This document shows, one piece after another, positions 20,427 through 29,239 of a stretch of 64,000 bases of DNA. The stretch's first letter is position 1; each line of letters starts with the position of its first letter. The notes below the pieces were generated by a model. The model made no database searches. It saw only the letters and a list, made by a program, of their open reading frames with translations, and was not told the origin of the DNA. The position numbers and the translations under genes are program-made. This DNA comes from Doryteuthis pealeii (Eukaryota; Mollusca; Cephalopoda; Myopsida; Loliginidae), in contig CM042156.1 in NCBI GenBank assembly GCA_023376005.1, positions 44,093,388-44,157,387 on the forward strand, written 5' to 3'.

Positions 20427-21895
20427 CTATTCGCCATCTTGTGGTCATTTGTGTCTCTTCTAGTCGCCATCTTGTGGTCACGTGTCTCTTCTTGTCGCCA
20501 TCTTGTGGTCATTTGTGTCTCTTCTTGTCACCATCTTGTGGTCATTTGTGTCTCTTCTAGTCGCCATCTTGAGGTCATTTGTGTCTCTTCTTGTCGCCAT
20601 TTTGTGGTCATTGGTGTCTCTTCTTGTCGCCATCTTGTGGTCATTTGTGTCTCTTCTTGTCACCATCTTGTGGTCATTTGTGTCTCTTCTAGTCGCCATC
20701 TTGAGGTCATTTTGTCTCTTCTTGTCGCCATTTTGTGGTCATTGGTGTCTCTTCTTGTCGCCATCTTGTGGTCATTTGTGTCTCTTCTTGTCGCCATCTT
20801 GTGTTCATTTGTGTCTCTTTTAGTCGCCATCTTGAGGTCATTTGTGTCTCTTCTTGTCGCCATCTTGTGGTCATTTGTGTCTCTTCTTGTCGCCATCTTG
20901 TGTTCATTTGTGTCTCTTTTAGTCGCCATCTTGAGGTCATTTGTGTCTCTTCTTGTCGCCACTTTGTGGTCATTTGTGTCTCTTCTTGTCGCCATCTTGT
21001 GGTCATTTGTGTCTCTTCTAGTCGCCATCTTGAGGTCATTTGTGTCTCTTCTTGTCGCCATCTTGTGGTCATTTGTGTCTCTTCTTGTCACCATCTTGTG
21101 GTCATTTGTGTCTCTTCTAGTCGCCATCTTGAGGTCATTTGTGTCTCTTCTTGTCGCCATTTGTGGTCATTGGTGTCTCTTCTTGTCGCCATCTTGTGGT
21201 CATTTGTGTCTCTTCTTGTCACCATCTTGTGGTCATTTTGTCTCTTCTAGTCGCCATCTTGAGGTCATTTGTGTCTCTTCTTGTCGCCATTTTGTGGTCA
21301 TTGGTGTCTCTTCTTGTCGCCATCTTGTGGTCATTTGTGTCTCTTCTTTGTCGCCATCTTGTGTTCATTTGTGTCTCTTTTAGTCGCCATCTTGAGGTCA
21401 TTTGTGTCTCTTCTTGTCGCCATCTTGTGGTCATTTGTGTCTCTTCTTGTCGCCATCTTGTGTTCATTTGTGTCTCTTTTAGTCGCCATCTTGAGGTCAT
21501 TTGTGTCTCTTCTTGTCGCCACTTTGTGGTCATTTGTGTCTCTTCTTGTCGCCATCTTGTGGTCATTTGTGTCTCTTCTAGTCGCCATCTTGAGGTCATT
21601 TGTGTCTCTTCTTGTCGCCTTGTGGTCATTTGTGTCTCTTCTAGTCGCCATCTTGTGTCATTTGTGTCACTTCTAGTCGCCATCTTCTGGCCATTTGTGT
21701 CTCTTCTTGTCGCCATCTTGTGGTCATTTGTGTCTCTTCTTGTCGCCATCTTTTGGTCATTTGTGTCTCTTTTAGTCGCCATCTTGTGTTCATTTGTGGT
21801 TCCTCTAGTCGCCATCTTGTGGTCATTTGTGTCTCTTCTAGTCGCCATCTTGTGGTCATTGGTGTCTCTTCTTGTCGCCATCTTGTGGTGATTTT
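20427..21895 (+). repeat. 33-bp minisatellite with higher-order structure, about 44 units
   Basis: The unit is roughly GTCGCCATCTTGTGGTCATT plus TGTGTCTCTTCTT. Variants (CTTGAGG, TTTTGTGG with ATTGGTG, CTTGTGT with TTTTAGTC, CACCATC) recur in ordered blocks of three or four units, and a longer block near 20,700-21,030 is repeated near 21,250-21,590. Because 33 is divisible by three, long open frames exist in several frames on both strands (SFVSLLVAILW, MATRRDTNDHK); these are artefacts. Each unit contains CAAGATGGCGAC on the minus strand, close to a YY1-type site. Confidence 0.97.
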
Positions 21896-22559
21896 TGACT
21901 TTTCTTACCGTCATCTGTTGGATATTATCATGGTATTTGATGTATACAGAATCGCCACCTCTATATATACATTTTATCAGCAATGGTAGAAATAGCAGCA
22001 GCAGGTTCCAGTTGAAAGTGGCTAATTAGAGGGCAGAAAAAGGGTATTTAAAGATCATACACTGTGTAGATATTCATTAGAATATCAACAAGCAAAGGAA
22101 GACTGCCATATCTATCTCAACTGGACGCCGTGATTCAACATTACTAAAGACTTGGACTAGCCGTGATTCAATAATAGCGCGAATCTCAACACTCTGTTTC
22201 GTTCGTTGTTGTCGCGATCTCAACTGCTTTATGTTATTCTATTGTTGGAATGAAGAACAACTTAGTTATAATTTACATGTGCACATAATAACTTTATTCA
22301 CATCGACTTGTCATATTTCATTACCCGTTGCAACTTATGGGGAATCAGTTGATTGGAACATGGTAGAAATAAATCCGCTCTTATCGATGAATTAAAGTTT
22401 CTATCTAACTTTTAGTCACCTGAACATAAATTGTCCAATGAAAACCAAGCTTTTAATTGACCTTAAACTGTCAATCAAACTGAGTAGACCGAACGGTTTC
22501 GCTATCATTTTAAACTAACTATACTACATGTCAATAATAGATTTCCCCGATTGATAAAT

Positions 22560-23125
22560 AGCCGCCCTGTCGGCTATGACTGTAGAATACGCCGACTGCA
22601 CCTCTAAAGAGGGGTAATACCGTTCTGTCGGCTGGGGGCTGAAGAATACGTCGACTGTACCCCTACAGAGGGATAAGAGTGCCCAGTCTGTTATGGCTGC
22701 AGAATATGTCGACTGCACCCATGCAGATGGGTAAGACTGCCCTCTCGGTTGGGGTGGTAGAATACGCCGACTGCACCTCTAAAGAGGGGTAATACCGTCC
22801 TGTCGTCTGAGGGCTGAAGAATACGTCGACTGTACCCCTACAGAGGGATAAGAGTGCCCAGTCTGTTATGGCTGCAGAATATGTCGACTGCACCCCTGCA
22901 GATGGGTAAGACTGCCCTCTCGGTTGGGGTGGTAAAATACGCCGACTGCACCTCTAAAGAGGGGTAATACCGTCCTGTTGCCTGGGGCTGAAGAATACGT
23001 CGACTGTACCCCTACAGAGGGATAAGAGTGCCCAGTCTGTTGGGGCTGCAGAATATGTCGACTGCACCCCTGCAGATGGGTAAGACCGCCCTCTCGGTTG
23101 GGGTGGTAAAATACGCCGACTGCAC
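22560..23125 (-). repeat. 59-bp units in a ~176-bp three-part higher-order array
   Basis: Three sub-units (CACCTCTAAAGAGGGG, TACCCCTACAGAGGGA and CACCCCTGCAGATGGG types) follow each other in fixed order, and the triplet repeats about three times with a period near 176 bp. Single related units lie at 46,605-46,665 and 56,440-56,515, each next to R1 sequence, so the unit probably originates from the R1 repeat. Frames across it are artefacts. Confidence 0.9.
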
Positions 23126-23214
23126 CTTGGAAATGGGGCCACCAGTTGGCCGTGGTTAGCAACCGATGATGCCTAAGTATGGAATCTGGTGTCTGAGAAG
23201 TCCATAACATGCAC

Positions 23215-23890
23215 CTCCACTTTGGTCCTTATTTAGGCTAGACGGGCGGTCAGAGAAGCCTCTCTGATTAATCGGCTGCTCATGTCAAGCCCTAGTACCT
23301 ATATGAATGCCCTAATCCTATTGCCCTTATGGCAAACCCCTAACCCTTTTTATCATATGACTGATGGTCCTGTATATGGTGCAAGATTCAAAGTGAATAT
23401 TGAAGAACATACGACTCCGACAAGGGTTGAGGGACAATACATTTAATAGATAACAGCACATGAATACAAAGGATACATAATAGCAGAGTACATGGATACA
23501 TAAGATACAAATACAAGAGTAGATAAACCTACAAATATAAAAGGACTGGAGCGTCCATAGATAGAAATGACTTACAAGGAGAGGGGCCGGAGCCCCACCG
23601 AGAAAGGGGTAGACCGTCTAACCCATGTGGTCTCGTAGCGAGGAAAGGGGAAGAGAAATTCAAATCAGCCGCTTAAATATCATACGTCCCCTGGTGGGAA
23701 CAAGCAACAACAAGCCGGGCAGATAACTCCTCCACCCAAGGGAAAATATTCCCTACAATTGCGTTAAACTGCATCTAATGGGGATGTTCCAATTTTGGAA
23801 TTCTGGGGAGTGTTCAGAATTCTTCATAGCCAGGTCCACTTTGACCCAGAGTGGTAGTACCTGTTAGGGTTACCTCTATAGGTTAAATAA
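23215..23890 (-). mobile_element. R1 repeat interrupted by a ~380-bp insert
   Basis: R1 landmarks run from GGCTAGACGGGCGG (23,237) to CATATGA (about 23,363), stop at GTCC (23,370), and resume at ATTGCG (about 23,758) through GGTAGTACCTGTTAGGG to 23,890. The left-arm copy at 2,790-3,090 is uninterrupted. Confidence 0.75.
23371..23756. mobile_element. Solo-LTR-like insert (TG...CA)
   Basis: The insert starts TGTATATGG and ends CCCTACA, so it has TG...CA ends. A TATAAAAGG motif lies at about 23,536. It is absent from the left arm and from the other R1 copies. I cannot see a clean target duplication, and no internal retroviral region accompanies it, so solo LTR is the best guess and another insertion type is possible. 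Confidence 0.45.
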
Positions 23891-24320
23891 AAAGAAATGC
23901 GTTTTAAGTAGTCTGTTAAAGAGGGGTTGACGGGGTTTTTTTTTTAATTTATAATACCCATCAAGCATGAATAGAACAAAACGTCTTCGGCATAAAATAA
24001 CCAAACGAGGTTTGACATGCCTTAACATCCAACGAACCAACTTGATACATAGTTACCCTCCAAGTTTTTAGAAAAACCTTCATTCTTTCAGGCGAGAAAT
24101 CCACTAATTTAAAGCAATATTCTTTATCAAATTGGTTCCAGCTTGTTCGATTAGCAGTTAATAGATTTTCTTTGCTGGATGGAGCATGATTCGCATTTTT
24201 AATTATAATCATTATCCTCTATCCCATTAGTTTAATTCCTTGGCCATAACTCTTTTCTACGAGTGCTGAGTATTTCTAACTTAACACTATGTGAGAATCC
24301 TAGTCTGCCACAGGGTTACT

Positions 24321-24503
24321 AAAGTAACCCACCTGAGGATGGCAAAGTGTATTGCCGAAAGCGCTAGTGTTGAAACCTTCGGTGGACTGTTATACCAGTT
24401 CCACCCTGACACCAGAAGGATGGCCCGAAGATTGGAACGGATCAATGAAAGACTTGTCAGACAGGAATTGTCTGTTCAATTCAACAAAACTTGCATAAAG
24501 TAA
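24321..24503 (+). pseudogene. Penelope-like element 5' fragment with hammerhead-like core
   Basis: CTGAGGA (24,333-24,339), stem GGCAA/TTGCC, GAAA (24,357-24,360) and a GCGCTAGTGTT segment form a hammerhead-like arrangement; hammerheads are known in the long terminal repeats of Penelope-like elements. The frame that follows reads ...RRLERINERLVRQELSVQFN then KTCIK, a style I associate with the N-terminal part of Penelope-like or related proteins, from memory only. It stops at 24,503. AAAGTAA occurs at both edges (24,321-24,327 and 24,497-24,503), and the left arm has a single site. Confidence 0.5.
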
Positions 24504-24509
24504 AGAAAG

Positions 24510-24511
<2 letters not shown>

Positions 24512-24578
<67 letters not shown>
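24512..24578. repeat. (CT)n microsatellite
   Basis: A pure CT run of about 33 units, longer than the interrupted (GA)n counterpart in the left arm. Confidence 0.98.
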
Positions 24579-24580
<2 letters not shown>

Positions 24581-24689
24581 TTTTCCCTTCTTTCTTTCTA
24601 TCTTTTTTAATATATATTTTTCTGAGTAGAATGTTCCTTTTCTTCCCTTTCTTTCTTTATAATAAAACGGAATGGTTTATTATTTAGCT

Positions 24690-24864
24690 GAGGGGAAGAC
24701 ATTCATAAGAAATCAGAATTCGGTGGATAAGCAACAAGAGATAATCAGGATTTACATTTTTGAATTCCATCTTGGACGATTTGGACTGTCTCATTTTTTT
24801 AACAGAGGGTGTTGAAAGATGATAACGGTCGTATTTTGTAGGAACACCAGTATTATTATATAGA
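24690..24864 (-). mobile_element. 5' part of family-B Helitron, right-arm copy
   Basis: On the minus strand it begins TC at 24,864 after an A and continues ATAATACTGGTGTTCC, then CAACACCCTCTG and TCCAAGATGG. The counterpart is 1,966-2,150. No 3' hairpin or CTAG is recognisable. Confidence 0.6.
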
Positions 24865-25332
24865 TGCTTATTTTTTATAGGTAATACTTTTCTTTGCCCA
24901 AAACCAATCAATCAACCAACCAAATACAGAAATCGAGCTTAGAGCAAAATACATTACGTCCTCTTGTGTTAGCATCCAATCATCGATGGGCTGGCATTGG
25001 AATTACTAAAAAGACATTATAACAAAAAACATAATAATTATCTTCCTCCAAATGCCTGTATTTTAGAGTTCGACTAGTTTCTTTCAATTTTGAAGTCTTG
25101 CGAATATTCCCACGGGACTAGCGCCCGTCAATCATTCTATGGAATCTTTGTTCACAGCTCAGATACAAAGAAGCTTAACCCATCGCCAGGGTTTAACCAA
25201 TAATTCACGGCGTCCTTGTGACGCCAACAGTAGAAGGAAAGTTATCGTGAGCGAGTCCGGTAGGAAGATAAAGGAAAATTACTACACCTTCTACATCAAA
25301 TGATATCAATGACCGCAGGTTACTTATATATA

Positions 25333-25971
25333 CTAGCAAATATATGCACCCTCCGGGTGCAAGTATTTAAGTTTTAATATAATAAAATATCATGTTAAAT
25401 TAGAAAGGCTAATGAAACTGAATAAGAATTCAGATAAAAATATTTGGAACAGAGGGGGTATAATCGGAAAATAGAAGAACTTTGAAACTAACTGTTCCAC
25501 CATTTTCCCTTACTCCGTCTTTCAGTGGTAAATTTTCCTAATTTAACTATTTAGTTAAAATAGGAAGAAAAGAATAAAATTACAGTTATTTCTTTATGTT
25601 AATAGATTTCTGTTAAGATTTATCCCCAAGATTTTTGCTCATATTTATTAAGATAAAACCAAACAATTAGAAATCAATAATACTAAACATATATTTATTA
25701 AAATCAATTTTTTAAAGATCAATATGCAAATTAGCCTTCCCATTCACACTGTAAACCGCTATTTTGTTGAATATATAAATATAATTGCATGTTATTAGTG
25801 TGTAGATATTGTTAACAGTCTTAATGAAGTAAAACAATTTTACTAATAATTGAGGTTTAAATAAAAAATAAAATCATGGAGAATGTGATGTAAATAACAA
25901 AGGGAATTGTGACTTGTATAGTAATATAGTTTCGGTTACAGACAGACAAACCCACAATCTCCATTATAATA

Positions 25972-25974
<3 letters not shown>
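25333..25974 (-). mobile_element. Non-autonomous Helitron, family A, 642 bp
   Basis: On the minus strand it starts TCTTATTATAATGGAGATTG at 25,974 after an A and ends CTAG (25,333-25,336) before a T, with GCACCCGGAGGGTGC-type hairpin just inside. It is collinear with 10,027-10,633 and 57,340-57,969. The corresponding place in the left arm (about 1,460-1,508) has only AT-rich sequence, an empty site. Confidence 0.92.
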
Positions 25975-26007
<33 letters not shown>

Positions 26008-26009
26008 AA

Positions 26010-26370
26010 ATACGGTGAGAAAATTAATCCGACAATATGAGAAGAAAATATTTTTTAAATATAACAAACACAGGATGTTATGATCAGGGGAAACAATTTT
26101 ATGCGTCAATACTTAAGCATTTCGGTATATTGTACCATCTTCAGGACAAGTAATGTTTGTGAGGGAAAAAATATAAAAATTAACGGTTAATAACACCATA
26201 TTCACACATTCACTATACACTTAACATCTTTTATTTTGTCCTTCACATAAACATTACTTAACAGTGTCCTGAAGATGGTACAATATACCGAAATGCTTTA
26301 GTATTGACACATAAAATTGTTTACCCTGATCATAACATCCTGTGTTTGTTATATTTTTAAAATATTTCTT

Positions 26371-26380
<10 letters not shown>
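26010..26380. mobile_element. Palindromic (TA)n-flanked element with two outward hammerhead-like cores
   Basis: Arms of about 130 bp (ATATAACAAACACAGGATGTT on the left, its complement at 26,330-26,355) surround a centre at about 26,170-26,235. Each arm reads outward as CTGAAGA, GGTA/TACC stem, GAAA and a self-complementary stem III. (TA)n adjoins both ends. No protein is encoded. Confidence 0.8.
26264..26310 (+). ncRNA. Candidate type-I hammerhead on the right arm of the palindrome
   Basis: GTGTC (26,264-26,268) pairs perfectly with GACAC (26,306-26,310) as stem I. The core is CTGAAGA (26,269-26,275), stem II GGTA/TACC after one extra T, GAAA (26,290-26,293), stem III ATGCT/AGTAT with one G-T pair, and T as the cleavage-site base. 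The extra T before stem II is the main doubt. A weaker minus-strand partner lies at about 26,105-26,148. Confidence 0.6.
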
Positions 26381-26422
<42 letters not shown>

Positions 26423-26429
26423 TCATCTA

Positions 26430-26545
26430 CTGACACAATGTTTGGCCGTTTACGTCTCATCAGTGCAGCTCAAATTTAACAGCTACTTTAACAGCGAAAC
26501 CCGACATAATTTTCGTCTGTGAAGCACCTTACTCTCTCGGCCGTC
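26430..26545 (-). mobile_element. tRNA-headed element with hammerhead-like core (right-arm copy)
   Basis: On the minus strand: box-A-like CGGCCGAGAGAGTAAGG (about 26,527-26,543), box-B-like CGGGTTTCG (26,494-26,504), then after about 30 bases CTGATGA (26,457-26,463), a stem with CGT/ACG, CAAAC where GAAAC is expected, and GTGTC. The catalytic G is C here. The element ends at (TA)n. Confidence 0.5.
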
Positions 26546-26715
26546 GGCAACTGTCAGTAAGAGTCGGACAATTAATTGGTACATACTTACGTAGATGTAT
26601 ATTTTACAATCACCAGAGAACTCAAGTCTGTAAACAACAGACGAGTAAATGCCTCATGGTGAACACTGAAAGTTCAATTAACGTCTCCTCTACAGTGCTC
26701 TACCAGGTATTGGGA

Positions 26716-26719
<4 letters not shown>

Positions 26720-26770
<51 letters not shown>

Positions 26771-27200
26771 TGTGTGTGTGTATATATACTATAACTTATC
26801 ACACGCACATACACATACACATACACGCATACATATATATATATATATGTATGCAAATACGCACGCACGCTCGTAGTTTCACTTATACATGCGTATACGT
26901 GCACACACATACATACATAGATTGATGCGTGCGCGCATGTTCATACATCCATTCATACATATACACTCATACATAACAGTACTCGTACACTCATACATAA
27001 TGGTACTTACACATACCTAATACATCCGCATCTCCTGCATATGTACCATATATATACACACACATACATATGCATATACACATATATATGCACATATCCA
27101 TACACATACATCCATACACATACATCCACACATACATATATATATGCATAAACATACATATACATACATACATACGCGCATACACTTGCGTGCGTATTTG
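26720..27200. repeat. (TA)n and ACAT/ATAC microsatellite-rich tract
   Basis: Counterpart of 203-720. All overlapping frames (Y, I, H, C, V rich) are artefacts of the repeats. Confidence 0.9.
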
Positions 27201-27683
27201 CGTACATACTTGGAACCTTTTACCAACCCCGATTAGCTTAACATCTGACCAACTTCCACAACCCATACCCCAACCCACCTACAGTATACAAAATATTTGA
27301 AATCTTAATATTAGAATTATTTAACATCCTTCATTGAATCGCCCCACATCCATACACCCAAACCGTTGACAGTATCCATTTTTCCTACAGACCTCATGTC
27401 AACATCCGTCCAACCCAGCAATATACACACACCCACGCACACATATGCATGCGAATACAAACGCTCACACTTCGGTATTGTTCAGACGTCGCACACTCGT
27501 AGAACAATGTGAATGTGTGTGAAATCGACCGATTTGTATACATGACCTTTGCACTTCCCATAAATACACATACGCATCCCCAAATACACTAAATACATAC
27601 GCATATCACTTCATCCAATCATAAACATCTTATGCCCGTAAAAAACTTTTGAATTTTTCGATTTTCCTTGTATTCGTATCAAC

Positions 27684-27736
27684 GTCACCTGATGAATGCA
27701 TGCGATTTTTGCATGTATGAAACCTAAGGTTGTGAC
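27684..27736 (+). ncRNA. Well-formed candidate type-I hammerhead ribozyme
   Basis: GTCAC (27,684-27,688) pairs with GTGAC (27,732-27,736) as stem I. The core is CTGATGA (27,689-27,695); stem II is eight pairs (ATGCATGC/GCATGTAT, one G-T) closed by seven bases; then GAAA (27,719-27,722); stem III is ACC/GGT with a TAA loop; T at 27,731 is the cleavage-site base. All invariant core positions are present. (TA)n-like sequence begins about 40 bases downstream. I see no tRNA-like box upstream. Confidence 0.75.
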
Positions 27737-27899
27737 TGTTCTATTGCCATCAAATAAATAGATATGTAATACCTTTATATATTTATCTTATTATATTATA
27801 TAATAGCTCTATTCTTTATATCGAGCACTCTCCTAATACTACTGCAATTTGGCGCACCATTCCAGTGAAAGCTGAACCGGTGACTATCCCAGGCTATAG

Positions 27900-27948
<49 letters not shown>

Positions 27949-28599
27949 TGTGTGTGTGTGTGTGTGTGTATTCGAAAACAAGAATGAACTTAAGTTAGCT
28001 AAGCGTTTATCAGTGACTAATATTTCGTTAGTTAACAAAAACTTTGAATTTTTAAATGACTTCTTCAAGCTGATCTCCCTTCCGTATATACTCGTATACT
28101 CGTGTAAAAGTCGATATCATGTTTACGTTGACTCTTGATGTATGGTCATCAACATCTGGAATTAATCTTTTACAAACATGTAGCCTGCCCCGTTCTTCTC
28201 ATTGAGTTTTAAATATAGTTATATTGGGTAAAAATTAGACCTTTAAAAATCAACCTATACTCAATGCCCTAAAAATCCTCGTTTTCGCAAAATTTATCCT
28301 TTAGAAAACGAGGATTTTTAGTGTATTTTAGTAGACGATCTTTGATGCTATTTCCTCAAACAAGGGTTCAAATAAAATATCTAATTTTTTGTATTAGTAT
28401 TCAGTATACTAACACACAAATTTCGCATAGATGGACAATTTGATATTTTTAAAAGTGAAAAATCGATCTATCCTAATAACCCAATTTAAACTGATACAAG
28501 AATAATCTTCAAGTCATGCTTATAGCACGGATTCACGTGAAACTCTCTCGCTATCTGTCTTTAACGGTCATCCCTCCTGTCAGGTCCTCAACACGGCAT

Positions 28600-28897
28600 C
28601 CAGACCTGATGAATATAAAATTTTGCTCGTCGGTCAACACTAGTGTGTCCATGTGTAGTATTCCACAGGAGAATGTCGCTCATGCGTTCGTCCTTACTTA
28701 CACTGTCCAACATATCTTCTTCGTCTTACTTTGTGTGATAGGAAGCAAGCGGTCCTATAGCTGCTGTTTTGTGGGGAGTTACTTCCAGGATTTGTTCAAG
28801 ACAACACGCAGCATCACTGTGTACTTCCAATCTAGCTTTTTCTCGAAATGTTTCGTCAAGGTCTTGGTTGTGTAGCCATACAGTAGCCCTGAAGCCG
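28600..28897 (-). pseudogene. RTE-like LINE 3' fragment
   Basis: On the minus strand the broken frame reads GYTTKTLTKHFEKKLDWKYT, then MLRVVLNKSWK, then a PTKQQL-like stretch and GILHMDTLVLTDEQ. The same run (YGCTTWTLTKRLE, LDGNYTRMLRAVLNKSW type) occurs at 34,148-34,310, 47,270-47,800 and 52,640-52,945. It is the extreme C-terminal part of an RTE/related non-LTR reverse transcriptase protein, with stops and frameshifts and no RT core. Confidence 0.75.
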
Positions 28898-28962
28898 TTA
28901 GATAGTCCTCTGCTCAGATTCGTTGCAATCGTTTATTCTAAACTTCTGATGTCTTACCGGGT

Positions 28963-29239
28963 TGTGTGCTCCTTCTAATCGGGTTTCATCTTTTTCTTAT
29001 TTAAGCAGAAACACTGAGACTTATTTTCGTGTACACATTTTATTTACCCGATACATTGCTGACCACGCGTGCGTGGGAGAAACAACTGCAGGGCCTGAAC
29101 TACTGTCTGCTCAGAATACTGCCTGGCACGACTCTGACTAAAAAAAACTTCTACTTTTCCAAGTCTCCTAATCATGTGACTCCCTGAGCAAATGAGAGTC
29201 CCGTCCCAGGTTTTAAATTCTAAACTATACTTCCTTACA
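28963..29239 (-). mobile_element. LTR-like sequence, 277 bp, copy 1
   Basis: On the minus strand it begins TGTAAGGAAGTATAG and ends GGAGCACACA, so TG...CA. It holds an AATAAA at about 29,045-29,055 and is followed by CCGGTAAGACATCAGAAG. A second copy lies inverted at 32,086-32,422. No gag, pol or env region is attached. Confidence 0.65.

Larger units (their letters stand above)
18460..27415. repeat. Right arm of the large inverted duplication
   Basis: This is the better preserved counterpart of 1-6,400 in opposite orientation. Relative to the left arm it carries a Helitron (25,333-25,974), a Penelope-like/hammerhead piece (24,321-24,503) and a ~380-bp TG...CA insert (about 23,371-23,751). 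It also has more copies of the 33-bp, 59-bp and 106-bp tandem units. No intact gene is seen inside the arm. Confidence 0.85.

Noticed and set aside
20346..21383. A 345-codon open frame and long antisense frames
   Set aside because: They follow a 33-bp tandem repeat; the period is divisible by three, so several frames open by chance on both strands.
21219..21983. A 254-codon minus-strand frame (MATRRDTNDHK repeats)
   Set aside because: Same minisatellite artefact; composition follows the repeat unit exactly.
22866..23210. A 114-codon minus-strand frame
   Set aside because: It covers the 59-bp array; no recognised domain.
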